Shown piece by piece: positions 37,614 through 46,399 of a DNA stretch of 62,885 bases (its first letter is position 1; each line of letters opens with the position of its first letter). Both the position numbers and the translations under genes were made by a program. The stretch is from Chthonomonadaceae bacterium (GTDB lineage Bacteria; Armatimonadota; Chthonomonadetes; Chthonomonadales; Chthonomonadaceae): positions 1-62,885 of the forward strand of contig JANXSG010000063.1 in NCBI GenBank assembly GCA_025352825.1, given 5' to 3'. The notes beneath the pieces were generated by a model. It saw only the letters and a program-made list of their open reading frames with translations, did no database searches and had not been told where the DNA came from.

Positions 37614-40085
37614 GTGATTGAAGAGGAACTCTTTGCTGTTTAGAAGCGCCCACAGAAGATCCTCACCTGCGAGTTCCTTGTTCTTTGCAGAGGCTAGCAC
37701 CTGAGCGCTTCGCCGACTTTCCTCAGGCGATGGATAGCGTGAGAGCGCTCCTAGATAGAGTTCCTCAACCATCTTATTGTCGGGCACTTTAGTCTTGACC
37801 AGCCCGGCCACTCGTCCGGCAGGAGCCGATATTCGTGTATTGATACCCGAATCGTTCATAAGATGAAGAACCTGCCCGATATTCGGCGCATCCGTTCTCT
37901 CACAAGCGCAGGATGAAAGCCGCGCAGGACGCCCGAACAGATCCAGGAAATAGGAAGGCGCGCTGTTATCTGGCAGCTGTTCCGCACGCATTCCGGCAGG
38001 GAATCCAGCAAATTTCTCAGGCACTCCCGTCGCGGCAGTCAATGCATCCTGAAGCTGCTCCGCGCTCAATCGTTTGAACAAGAAATGAGAGTAGTATTTG
38101 CTGTCGCGTTCATTTCCATTCGACGATCTGGCTTCTCTCTGATAGGCATGTGAGAGCAGGATCGACCGCATCAGATATTTGAGATCGAAATGGTGCGCCG
38201 CAAGATCCTCTGCAAGGTAGTCGAATAGAGCAGAGTTGGATGGTGGGTTTGTCACTCTGAGATCGTCCACAGGTTCCACGAGACCGCGCCCCATAAAGTG
38301 TTTCCAAACCCGATTTACTACACTTTTCGCAAAGAATGGATTTTGCGGAGAGGTCAGCCACTGTGCGAGCACCACCCGCCGGTCTCCGTGATAATCTTTC
38401 GCCAGTGGCGCAGCATCCAGAGCAGCAGGTATCATCGCCAGCTGGGTTTTTGGATGCGTAACCTCACCTGAATTCGAAAGGTAGATAACACTCTCATTTT
38501 GCCTTTTGACCTGGACTCGCGCGAAGAAAGCAGCCATCTGATAGTACTGGTTCTGAGTCCACTTGTCGTAAGGGTGGTTGTGGCATTTCGCACACTGAAT
38601 TCGGACACCCATAAAAACCTGCGAAGTGGTTTCGGCGAGTTCCTGCGGAGAGGGTGCGGTGCGGTAGAAGTTCGCAGGTCCGTATTCGTAGACATCACCC
38701 TGGGCCAGAATTAGTTCTTGTGCAAACTTGTCCCAGGGCTTATTCTCATCTACGCTCTGGCGAATCCATTCGTTGAAGGTGTATACACCCTTTTCGGAAA
38801 GTTTCTGCCGCGAACTCTGGAGGATATCTCCCCACTTCATCGACCAGTTGTCGACAAACTCAGATCGAACCAATAAAGAATTGACCCATTTTTCTCGTTT
38901 CTTAGGGTCATGATCCGCTAGAAATGCCCGTGTTTCTGTCGGTGTGGGCAGCAGTCCGATAGTGTCGATAGAGGCGCGCCGCATGAAGTCGCTGTCACTG
39001 CTGGTTCCGGATGTCTGCAGTCCGAGTGCGTCGAGTTTCGCCTGAATTAATCGATCGATCGAGGATTGTGCTGTCTGCTCATATTTTTTGCCGGTAGAAA
39101 CCTTTGAAGCAGTCTTTGGTGGTCCATAAGGTGAGATAAGCCGGGCCGTAGAAACGACACTCTGATATCGAACTAAAACAGCGCCTTCACCCTGTCCCAC
39201 TACTTTCGCATCACCGTCGGCGCTTACTGTAGCTACCGACTCATCACTGGAAGAGAATAGAGTTTCCGAAGTGACATTGCGCTGTGAACCATCGCTATAA
39301 ACCGCTTTAACAGCAAATCTTTGAGCATTTCCGACTTTCAGGGATCGTACCGCAGGAGAAACCTCGAGGCGTACCACGTGCGGGTCATTCGATTTCGGGC
39401 CGGACAGACCACTCACAATCCAGTCTCGAAGAATACGATAAGAAGCGGAGTCTGTTTTGAAACGCATACCGCCGCGATGCACTACACCCATCGTAGGTTT
39501 GAGCAGGAATAGACTGTTATCAGGCTGAGCCCTCGCAATTCGCCGTGCTCCGCTGCTTCGAGTGATCGCGTCGTAATCCCAGTCCGGATCGTATCCGAGC
39601 AGCGACAGCTTGAAACCACCTTTTCCGGCAGCAGCTCCATGGCATGCCCCCTGATTACATCCAGCCTTGCTCAGAACGGGCATCACGTCGGTCAGGAACG
39701 AGGGGGAGTTCGCTTTCATCACACCGGAGACAGCAATAGGAACCTTCGAATCAAGCCCCTGATATTTAACTACCAGTTCGGTTTTGCCGTTCCCTATCGG
39801 GCGAACGATACCCTCGTCATCCACAACCGCGACTTTCGGGTTCAAAATGGACATCACGGAGGAAGCGCCTACCTCAACCGGACTTCCAGCTTTAGATTGT
39901 TGATCCACCAGAACGCGCGTTTCGGAATATGGCCCACGGAGAACAATCTTCTGTGGAATGACCTGGAGATGAGATGCTGAGGTTGGTTTTGCCTCTGCAG
40001 GCGAACTGCTTATTAGCAGAGACACAGCTGCCAGAATAACCGTGCAAACCCCGATATTCTGAGAAGGGATAGAAGATGGCATCAA
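37611..40085 (-). CDS. exported DUF1549/DUF1553 protein with haem-like motif and BIG2 domains
   Basis: An 824-residue exported protein. After a signal peptide (VCTVILAAVSLLISSSPAEA) is an Ig-like BIG2 domain, then a domain with the unusual CX4CH motif CNQGACHGAA typical of planctomycete PSCyt-like proteins. A second BIG2-like region follows (SDGSQRNVTSETLFSSSDES), then DUF1549 (MRRASIDTIGLLPTPTE, with CAKCHNHPYDKW) and DUF1553 (VNRVWKHFMGRGLVEPVDDLR). The start may be TTG 40085 or the adjoining ATG 40082; GGAG fits the TTG better. It lies 31 bp after the DUF1501 gene, the usual partner. The pair probably works at the cell surface, but its function is unknown. Confidence 0.9.
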   Translation of the reverse strand: MMPSSIPSQNIGVCTVILAAVSLLISSSPAEAKPTSASHLQVIPQKIVLRGPYSETRVLVDQQSKAGSPVEVGASSVMSILNPKVAVVDDEGIVRPIGNGKTELVVKYQGLDSKVPIAVSGVMKANSPSFLTDVMPVLSKAGCNQGACHGAAAGKGGFKLSLLGYDPDWDYDAITRSSGARRIARAQPDNSLFLLKPTMGVVHRGGMRFKTDSASYRILRDWIVSGLSGPKSNDPHVVRLEVSPAVRSLKVGNAQRFAVKAVYSDGSQRNVTSETLFSSSDESVATVSADGDAKVVGQGEGAVLVRYQSVVSTARLISPYGPPKTASKVSTGKKYEQTAQSSIDRLIQAKLDALGLQTSGTSSDSDFMRRASIDTIGLLPTPTETRAFLADHDPKKREKWVNSLLVRSEFVDNWSMKWGDILQSSRQKLSEKGVYTFNEWIRQSVDENKPWDKFAQELILAQGDVYEYGPANFYRTAPSPQELAETTSQVFMGVRIQCAKCHNHPYDKWTQNQYYQMAAFFARVQVKRQNESVIYLSNSGEVTHPKTQLAMIPAALDAAPLAKDYHGDRRVVLAQWLTSPQNPFFAKSVVNRVWKHFMGRGLVEPVDDLRVTNPPSNSALFDYLAEDLAAHHFDLKYLMRSILLSHAYQREARSSNGNERDSKYYSHFLFKRLSAEQLQDALTAATGVPEKFAGFPAGMRAEQLPDNSAPSYFLDLFGRPARLSSCACERTDAPNIGQVLHLMNDSGINTRISAPAGRVAGLVKTKVPDNKMVEELYLGALSRYPSPEESRRSAQVLASAKNKELAGEDLLWALLNSKEFLFNH

Positions 40086-40116
40086 ACGAGTGTCTCCGCT
40101 TTAGGTTTCAGACCGA

Positions 40117-41445
40117 CTAGATTAACTCAGGAATGGGATCGTGCCCGGGCAGTAGAAAGTGCGGGCGAACCTGTTCGTCCATTACCGGAGTGGAATTGAT
40201 ATCGATTCCCATATTGTGATACAGCGTTGCAAATACGTCCTTGTAATCGATGGGACGGTCATCCGGCTCTTCACCGAATCGGTTGGTCGACCCTATCACC
40301 TGACCAGTTCGCATTCCGCCGCCAGCCAGCAATGCACAGGAGACGCGCGGCCAATGGTCTCGGCCTGCTTCTTTGTTGATTCGCGGAGAACGACCAAACT
40401 CACCCCACACAACCACGGATACATCTTTATCCATGCCCCTATCGTGAATGTCCTGAACCAATGCACTCACAGCCTGGTCAAGTTTAGGCAGGTAGGCTTT
40501 ACACTGCTTGAAATTATCGTTATGGTAGTCCCAGCGGCCATAGCCGAGGGTCACGCATCTTGCTCCGGCTTCCACTAATCGCCGCGCTGCCAGGAACTGA
40601 TCGTTCCAGCATGGGCCGCCATCGTCGACATTTTTGTTGTCGCCTTTGCCATATCGCTCGCGTACCTTGGGGTCTTCTTTAGTTACGTCCAGAGCGTTTA
40701 CCAGCTTGGAGGATGTGAGCAAATCGAAGGCGCGCTGGTTGAGAGCGTCCATTCCTTTAAGCTCATCCACTCCCTTACGGAATCTATCCAGGCTGGAAAG
40801 CAACTGTCGTCGGTTAGAAAGACGGTCGAGAGTCACTCCATTTAGAGTCATATCGCTCATAAGCGGACCTTCCGGCTTGAGAGGATTGTACTCCATTCCC
40901 AGGAATCCAGGGTTGCCTGAGTCCGCCCACTCCATGTGTCCCATCTTTACTGAGAGGCCTACAAACGGAGGGACTGTTTTATCAACCGCGCCATAAAGTT
41001 TTGAAACCACTGAACCCAGGCAAGGCGCATGATTCTGACGTGTCTCTTGTGCTGAGTAACCACCCAGACAGATTGTGGCATCGTGCTCATCCCGAGCGCC
41101 TACCAGAGAACGAATAATGGTAAACTTGTCCATCATTTTGGCCACACGGGGCATCAGTTCACAAATCTCAATACCGGGTACATTGGTCTTGATCGGTTTG
41201 AACTCGCCGCGAATTTCGGAAGGAGCGTCCATCTTGAGGTCGAACATATCCTGATGTGGAGGTCCGCCAGGCAAAAAAACCATTATAATAGCTTTATGCG
41301 AGGAGCGGATTCCTGACTGAGCTTCCGCAGCAAGAATATCCGTAAGGCTCAGACCGCCAAGAGCCAGCCCACCAATCTGTAAAAATTCACGCCGCGAAAG
41401 ATGATCGCAATAGTGATTATTTGCTTTTCCGCGAATAGTCAGCAT
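40117..41445 (-). CDS. DUF1501 domain-containing exported protein (copy 3)
   Basis: A 442-residue DUF1501 protein related to the two tandem copies. The twin-arginine-like SRREFLQIGGLALGG signal and VVWGEFGRSPRINKEAGRDH, AGGGMRTGQVIGSTNRF are retained, while a block around WADSGNPGFLGMEYNP and CWNDQFLAARRLVEAGARC differs. AAGGGGAACG precedes ATG 41445. It is the first gene of a four-gene minus-strand cluster (DUF1501, DUF1553, cytochrome-WD40, PPC). This is the canonical DUF1501-DUF1553 pairing, unlike the isolated tandem copies. Confidence 0.93.
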   Translation of the reverse strand: MLTIRGKANNHYCDHLSRREFLQIGGLALGGLSLTDILAAEAQSGIRSSHKAIIMVFLPGGPPHQDMFDLKMDAPSEIRGEFKPIKTNVPGIEICELMPRVAKMMDKFTIIRSLVGARDEHDATICLGGYSAQETRQNHAPCLGSVVSKLYGAVDKTVPPFVGLSVKMGHMEWADSGNPGFLGMEYNPLKPEGPLMSDMTLNGVTLDRLSNRRQLLSSLDRFRKGVDELKGMDALNQRAFDLLTSSKLVNALDVTKEDPKVRERYGKGDNKNVDDGGPCWNDQFLAARRLVEAGARCVTLGYGRWDYHNDNFKQCKAYLPKLDQAVSALVQDIHDRGMDKDVSVVVWGEFGRSPRINKEAGRDHWPRVSCALLAGGGMRTGQVIGSTNRFGEEPDDRPIDYKDVFATLYHNMGIDINSTPVMDEQVRPHFLLPGHDPIPELI

Positions 41446-41650
41446 AATTCGTTCCCCTTCAACAGTACCTGATCTATCAGACAACTAAATGCACGCATAG
41501 TCGCATAAATATCTTCGCATAACCTGCATAATATATTATACTGCGTATATTAACGCATTGCATTGCCTAGCAACTACTATTTCTGCCTATATTTCAATGT
41601 TATTGCTGATAAAATACAAAAAGATTAAAATTGAGATATATCCATAACGT
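41446..41650. other. upstream region of the DUF1501 cluster
   Basis: A 205-bp AT-rich stretch without a gene. It should hold the promoter of the minus-strand cluster, but no clear -35/-10 pair was assigned. A repeated TATATTA/ATATTAACG run lies near 41530-41560. Confidence 0.4.
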
Positions 41651-41824
41651 TTTTTCCTAACTCCCCGACCCCCTTCCCTGCACGCAATGCAAATGAGTGA
41701 AACAAGAAAACGAATCGTCCGCTGCATTGCTAAGGAAGGAGGAGTCAGAAACGGCATCTTTACAACTCCCCTTCCCTCAGAGGAACGAGGGAATAAGGGA
41801 AGGGATCGGGGGTTAGGTAAAAAA
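41651..41824. repeat. 174-bp inverted-repeat (MITE-like) element
   Basis: Left arm 41651-41679 and right arm 41796-41824 are inverted repeats of about 29 bp (TTTTTCCTAAC and GTTAGGTAAAAA ends, few mismatches). Inside are GCAATGCA/TGCATTGC and a second CTTCCCT/AGGGAAG hairpin whose loop matches the element at 28587-28644. It fills part of the gap between the DUF1501 and GH4 genes; the remaining bases to 41977 are AT-rich and end with AAAGGA ahead of the GH4 start. Confidence 0.82.
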
Positions 41825-41977
41825 TGGCTAGTTAATATCTGACCGTCTATATAGGAGGAAAAATCCACGTTAACATTAAATGATACCAAACAATAAGCTG
41901 CGTATATCGTCAGACTTTGCAGAGCTAATTATCGATTATTCGTGACGATATGCAGCAATTTTTAAAGGAAACGTGTG

Positions 41978-43411
41978 ATGCCCAGGAAAATAGCGATGAT
42001 TGGGGCGGGAAGTGTTGTCTTTTGCAAGACTCTCATGAGTGATATCATGGCGACTCCCGCTCTTGCCGATAGTGAGTTTGCCCTCATGAGCCCGACAGAA
42101 TCCAAACTCAGAAATATGGAAGCCTTCGCCTGCCGGATGCTGAAAGATAATCGCCTGCCGGGGAGTGTTTGGGCTACCACGGATCGTCGCGAGGCGATTA
42201 AGGATGCAGATTTTGTGGTCGTGATGATCCAGGTGGGCGGTTTTCATGCTTATGGCGTCGATTACGAAATACCCATGAAGTACGGTATCGATCAGTGCAT
42301 AGGTGACACGCTTGGCCCCGGCGGAGTGTTTCGAGGGCAGCGCCACATTCCTGTGCTCGTGGATATCGCAAAAGATATGGAAGCTCTGGCAAAACCTGGA
42401 GCCATCATGCTGCAGTATGCCAACCCGATGGCCGCCAACTGCCTGGCGCTCGGGCGAGTATCTAATGTTCCTTTCATCGGCCTATGCCATGGAGTTCAAA
42501 CCACGCTCGATCTGATTTCTGGGTACTGCGATGTCCCAAAGGACGAAATCACCTACGTTTGCGGCGGCATCAACCATATGGATTGGTTCCTCCGACTCGA
42601 ACATAAGGGCCGCGATCTCTATCCTCAGCTGCGCGAGTGTTTTGAAAAACCCGAATATTATAAAAATGAAAAAGTGCGCGGCGAGGTATTTCGGCAGTTC
42701 GGATATTTCATGACCGAGTCGACCGGACATCTTTCGGAGTATGTGCCCTGGTTCCGCAAGAGTAAATCGGCCTTGGAACGCTACTGCGATGAACCCGCTT
42801 TCGGCGGCGAGTCTGGTGCTTACTACAAATGGGGAAAAGCGATGGCAGAGAAATATGCCGAAATAGACCCCCTGCAATTCGAATCGACGAAAATAGAGAG
42901 CCGAAGCGTGGAGTACTGTTCCTATATTCTGGAAGCGATCACGACAGGCATCCCATTCCGCCTGATGGGTAATGTTAGAAACGATGGTTACATCTCCAAT
43001 CTTCCCAAAGGATGCTGTGTGGAAGTGCCTACTTTCGCCGACGATACCGGGCTCCATCCCACAGTAATCGGTGACCTGCCACCTCAATGCGCCGCCGCAT
43101 GCATGACGAATATCAACGTCCAATCACTCTGTGCCGAAGCTGCGCTCAGCGGTGATCCAGAGCATCTCGTTCATGCCCTGGCTCTCGATCCTTTGACAGG
43201 CGCGGTTCTCACACTCCGAGAAATCCGTGAAATGACCACGGAAATGCTGGAAGAGCTTCGATCTTATCTGCCGCAGTTTGAAGGCAAATCGATTCGTCCT
43301 ACGCCTACCATCAGTATCCCGCCTGACTGCAAGGCTGTAGAGGTCCCACTCGATCCAGCTCTGGCAATTGGAAAACGTTTCGAAACTCTGATAGAGCAGA
43401 AGACTGCGTAA
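41978..43411 (+). CDS. glycoside hydrolase family 4 (alpha-galactosidase/alpha-glucosidase-like)
   Basis: A 477-residue GH4 enzyme, a family using NAD+ and Mn2+ with a redox mechanism. The NAD motif IGAGSVVF is at the N-terminus; the metal-binding motifs GLCHGVQ (Cys) and GGINHMDWFL (His) are intact. The motif QYANPMA marks the substrate loop. CHGVQ with INHMDW is closer to the alpha-galactosidase/alpha-glucosidase branch than to 6-phospho-glycosidases, but this is a motif judgement only. ATG 41978 has AAAGGA 8 bases upstream; a GTG one codon earlier is possible. The enzyme lacks a signal peptide and acts in the cytoplasm on imported oligosaccharides. Confidence 0.9.
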   Translation: MPRKIAMIGAGSVVFCKTLMSDIMATPALADSEFALMSPTESKLRNMEAFACRMLKDNRLPGSVWATTDRREAIKDADFVVVMIQVGGFHAYGVDYEIPMKYGIDQCIGDTLGPGGVFRGQRHIPVLVDIAKDMEALAKPGAIMLQYANPMAANCLALGRVSNVPFIGLCHGVQTTLDLISGYCDVPKDEITYVCGGINHMDWFLRLEHKGRDLYPQLRECFEKPEYYKNEKVRGEVFRQFGYFMTESTGHLSEYVPWFRKSKSALERYCDEPAFGGESGAYYKWGKAMAEKYAEIDPLQFESTKIESRSVEYCSYILEAITTGIPFRLMGNVRNDGYISNLPKGCCVEVPTFADDTGLHPTVIGDLPPQCAAACMTNINVQSLCAEAALSGDPEHLVHALALDPLTGAVLTLREIREMTTEMLEELRSYLPQFEGKSIRPTPTISIPPDCKAVEVPLDPALAIGKRFETLIEQKTA

Positions 43412-43479
43412 TGCCCTCACCCCTGACCCTTCTCCCACAAACAGGAGAGGCGGTCAGGAGCATAAGCGTTATACCTTTT

Positions 43480-43760
43480 GGAGTTATATTGCGTTCACAA
43501 TGAACGCAAGTCGCGTTTGCGCCAGTGGTGAAGGTGACGTGAAAGTAATCAAAATGTTGTTTAAAACGCGCAACTCCACCTCACCCCAACCCCTCTCCCG
43601 GACACTCGTTCCTCGTTGGGAGAGGGGCTAATTACCGATTGAGTCACCCCTCTCCCTTGCGAGCAGTGCGAGCAATATGGGAGAGGGGACGGGGCGTGAG
43701 GTGGAAGCGGCGTTAATTTCACAGCAACTTCCCTTTTGGTTCTGGCTTTGCCAGCTTAGG
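43480..43760 (+). repeat. hairpin-ended mosaic element, copy B
   Basis: Same ends as copy A: the left hairpin TTGCGTTCACAATGAACGCAA (9-bp stem) and the right 29 bp (43732-43760) with CTGGCTTTGCCAG and CTTAGG. Only the loop differs from copy A at the right end. The interior is collinear with copy A, including both CTC-type hairpins and ATTACCGATTGAGTCACC. The short GH4-distal stretch 43420-43460 also carries a CTC-like repeat. Confidence 0.87.
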
Positions 43761-43776
43761 ATAACAAACAATACCA

Positions 43777-43936
43777 TTAGCATTCCAGCCATAAATGGCA
43801 TGGGCTGGGATTTGTAATCCGGGTAAACACAGATGCTCGCATTTAAATCTTACGGAACTCAACATTTTTGATTTAGCAGCCCCGCTTACGGGGTTTTCCT
43901 CAGATCAGCCCGTGCCATTTATGGCCGGGATGCTAA
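43777..43936. repeat. 160-bp element with 31-bp inverted ends
   Basis: Left arm 43777-43807 (starts TTAGCATTCCAGCC) and right arm 43906-43936 (ends GGGATGCTAA) match in 28 of 31 positions. The interior has no gene but contains a short terminator-like hairpin, CCCCG-CTTA-CGGGG followed by TTTT (43880-43897). It begins 16 bp after copy B ends. From 43937 to 44011 nothing notable is seen. The core GCATGGGCTG is shared with the SDR-flanking repeat. Confidence 0.83.
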
Positions 43937-44011
43937 CAATCTGACAACTATATCCTCACCTTAACGCCTACGGAAGTCGGGGGTGAGAGCACGTTTCTAG
44001 TAACAAATTAT

Positions 44012-46294
44012 ATGATAACAAAAATAATTCAATCTCGTGTGATAGTCCTGGTCAGCCTGTTTGTGGCGTTTTTAGGATTAACCGCGCAAATTTCACTGGC
44101 ACATACTCCAGTTTCCAAAACGTCAGTCGCGCCGATATCGACTGAGTCCGATCTGTTCACGCGTGAAGTCAAACCGCTTCTCCAAAAATACTGTGTAGGG
44201 TGTCATGGTGTAGATATGCGACTCTCCGGACTGGATTTTCGGTCACGTGCGACAGCTTTACATGGCGGGAATAGAGGAGCGGCGCTAATTGCAGGTTCCG
44301 CAGAGAAAAGCCTTTTATATAAACTCATAACCGGACAGCGCGCACCGGCCATGCCCCCTAGCCATAAACTGACCGATAGTGAAATTCAATCGTTTAAACG
44401 CTGGATCGATTCGGGCGCTTCCTGGGGCGGGCAGGATGTTAAATCCGGCAGTAAGCAGATCTGGTGGTCGTTCAAACCGCCTGTTAAACCCAAAGTCCCT
44501 GTTTTCAAAGGAAATGCCTGGGTTCACAACCCGATCGATGCCTTCGTTCTCTCCAGTCTCAAATCTGCAAATATATCTCCCTCGCCGCCTACTTCCCGCA
44601 GAGCTCTGATCCGACGCGTCTATCTTGATCTGATTGGGCTGCCGCCCACCCCTGAACAAGTACATGCTTTTGAACAGGATCGCTCATCGAATTCATACGC
44701 TAAGGTAGTTGACCAGCTTCTAGATTCTCCGGCTTATGGAGAAAGATGGGGTCGTCACTGGCTCGATCTAGTCCGCTATGCCGACAGCGGTGGTTTTGAA
44801 GGCGATAAAGACCGTCCGCTCATCTGGAAATATCGCGATTACGTCATTGGTTCCTTCAATCGAGATCAGCCATACAATGAGTTTCTGAAACAGCAGATTG
44901 CAGGCGATGAGTTCGAGCCGGACAGCGGCGAGGCGCTCATCGCCACGGGTTATCTGGCATGCGGTCCGCTGGACGTAGTAGAGGCGAATGCACGTTCACG
45001 ATCGAACGAACTTGACGATCTCGTTTCGACAACCGGCTCAGTAGTCCTAGGCCTCACCATCGGATGCGCACGCTGCCATGATCACAAATACGACCCTATT
45101 AAACAGACCGACTACTATAGAATGTCGGCGATTTTCGCGCCAACAGAACGAAGAGAGAGCGACATTCCAGGTATTGCAGCACAATGCAAAATTAACCAGC
45201 AAAATTCATCAAAGCATGATAGCTTCGATCTGGCAGAACAGATCGAGACAATACAAATCCGTCGGGAATCACCAGCGCTTACCGTTTCCGATAAGAGTCG
45301 CAGCTTTCCTGTTTCGCACGTACTCGTGCGCGGAGATGCCTACCATCTAGGCGCAGAAGTTCAACCGGGTTTCATCTGTTCACTGCCCGGCGGAACTCGA
45401 ATCGTTTCTTCCAGCGAGGCCACACCTGCTACAACCGGTCGCAGAAAAGCGCTGGCAGAATGGCTGACATCCAATGAAAATCCCCTCACATCACGTGTCT
45501 GGATCAATCGGGTTTGGCGTCAGCATTTTGGAAGAGGACTGGTGAACACATCCAGTAATTTCGGTATCAGCGGTGAACTGCCTTCGCATCCCGAACTGCT
45601 GGATTGGCTTGCGACAGAGTTTCAAAACCAGGGCTGGCGTTTGAAACCACTGCATCGGTTGATGCTGCTTTCATCGACATATCAGCAGGAATCGAACATC
45701 AGAGATGCTGTGCAGAAGATTGATCCACAAAATAGACTCTATTGGCGAATGCCGGTTCGTCGCCTGGAGGCAGAGGCCATACGGGACAGTATTCTCACTG
45801 TCGCAGGAACCCTCAATGCCGAGATGGGAGGCCCGCCGGTCTATCCGCCCATCGATCCTTCTCTGCGTGCGGATACTTTCCAGGGCCCAAACTGGCATGA
45901 TGGAAACGACGACTCTTCGACCTGGCGAAGAAGTGTCTATGTTAAGGTTAAACGTTCCACGCTCCTTCCGGAATTGGAAGTCTTCGACTGCCCGGAGATC
46001 ACCAACAGTGTAGCCCAAAGAAATATAACAACCACACCGCTGCAGGCGCTGACTCTTCTGAACGATCCGATCATCATTCACCAGGCGAGACTTTTCGCCG
46101 AACGACTTCAGAAAGAGTGTGGGAATGATCGTCTAAAACAGATAGTCCTCACTTATCGACACTGTTTATGCCGACCTCCGTCAGCACGCGAAATATCTCT
46201 TTCCGAGACGTATATGCGTAGCCGCGGCGCTAACGCACTGCAGGATTTCTGCCACGCCATCTTCAATCTGAACGAGTTCGTCTATGTACCGTAG
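44012..46294 (+). CDS. exported cytochrome c-like DUF1549/DUF1553 protein
   Basis: A 760-residue protein with a signal peptide (VIVLVSLFVAFLGLTAQISLA), an N-terminal cytochrome-like domain with haem motif CVGCH in QKYCVGCHGVD, a DUF1549 domain (LIRRVYLDLIGLPPTPEQ; WGRHWLDLVRYADSGGFEGD; GCARCHDHKYDPI) and a DUF1553 domain (NRVWRQHFGRGLVNTSSNFG; YRHCLCRPPSAREI). The stretch between DUF1549 and DUF1553 is short, about 60 residues (about 385-450), compared with usual family members. ATG at 44012 is without a clear ribosome site. It has no DUF1501 neighbour, contrary to the usual arrangement; the region downstream is broken by an IS element. Confidence 0.87.
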   Translation: MITKIIQSRVIVLVSLFVAFLGLTAQISLAHTPVSKTSVAPISTESDLFTREVKPLLQKYCVGCHGVDMRLSGLDFRSRATALHGGNRGAALIAGSAEKSLLYKLITGQRAPAMPPSHKLTDSEIQSFKRWIDSGASWGGQDVKSGSKQIWWSFKPPVKPKVPVFKGNAWVHNPIDAFVLSSLKSANISPSPPTSRRALIRRVYLDLIGLPPTPEQVHAFEQDRSSNSYAKVVDQLLDSPAYGERWGRHWLDLVRYADSGGFEGDKDRPLIWKYRDYVIGSFNRDQPYNEFLKQQIAGDEFEPDSGEALIATGYLACGPLDVVEANARSRSNELDDLVSTTGSVVLGLTIGCARCHDHKYDPIKQTDYYRMSAIFAPTERRESDIPGIAAQCKINQQNSSKHDSFDLAEQIETIQIRRESPALTVSDKSRSFPVSHVLVRGDAYHLGAEVQPGFICSLPGGTRIVSSSEATPATTGRRKALAEWLTSNENPLTSRVWINRVWRQHFGRGLVNTSSNFGISGELPSHPELLDWLATEFQNQGWRLKPLHRLMLLSSTYQQESNIRDAVQKIDPQNRLYWRMPVRRLEAEAIRDSILTVAGTLNAEMGGPPVYPPIDPSLRADTFQGPNWHDGNDDSSTWRRSVYVKVKRSTLLPELEVFDCPEITNSVAQRNITTTPLQALTLLNDPIIIHQARLFAERLQKECGNDRLKQIVLTYRHCLCRPPSAREISLSETYMRSRGANALQDFCHAIFNLNEFVYVP

Positions 46295-46306
46295 TACAAG
46301 GAGATA

Positions 46307-46399
46307 ATGATGGATTTTCCACCAGTAATGAAAACGTTTGAAGAACAAATTGCTGAGATGGCTAAAGATCCTCAAATTCATAGAGAGTTAAAAGCGTGA
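46307..46399 (+). pseudogene. 30-residue fragment of an antitoxin-like small protein, cut by the IS end
   Basis: The frame begins with ATG ATG after AGGAG, and reads MDFPPVMKTFEEQIAEMAKD then PQIHRELKA. It resembles the N-terminus of small proteins of the FEEQI..MAxDPxIQxEL type seen in cyanobacteria and relatives, often near toxin genes (recalled, not searched). Its last two codons and stop (KA, TGA) come from the terminal repeat of the IS element, so the rest of the gene is missing. No partner toxin is next to it. Confidence 0.5.
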
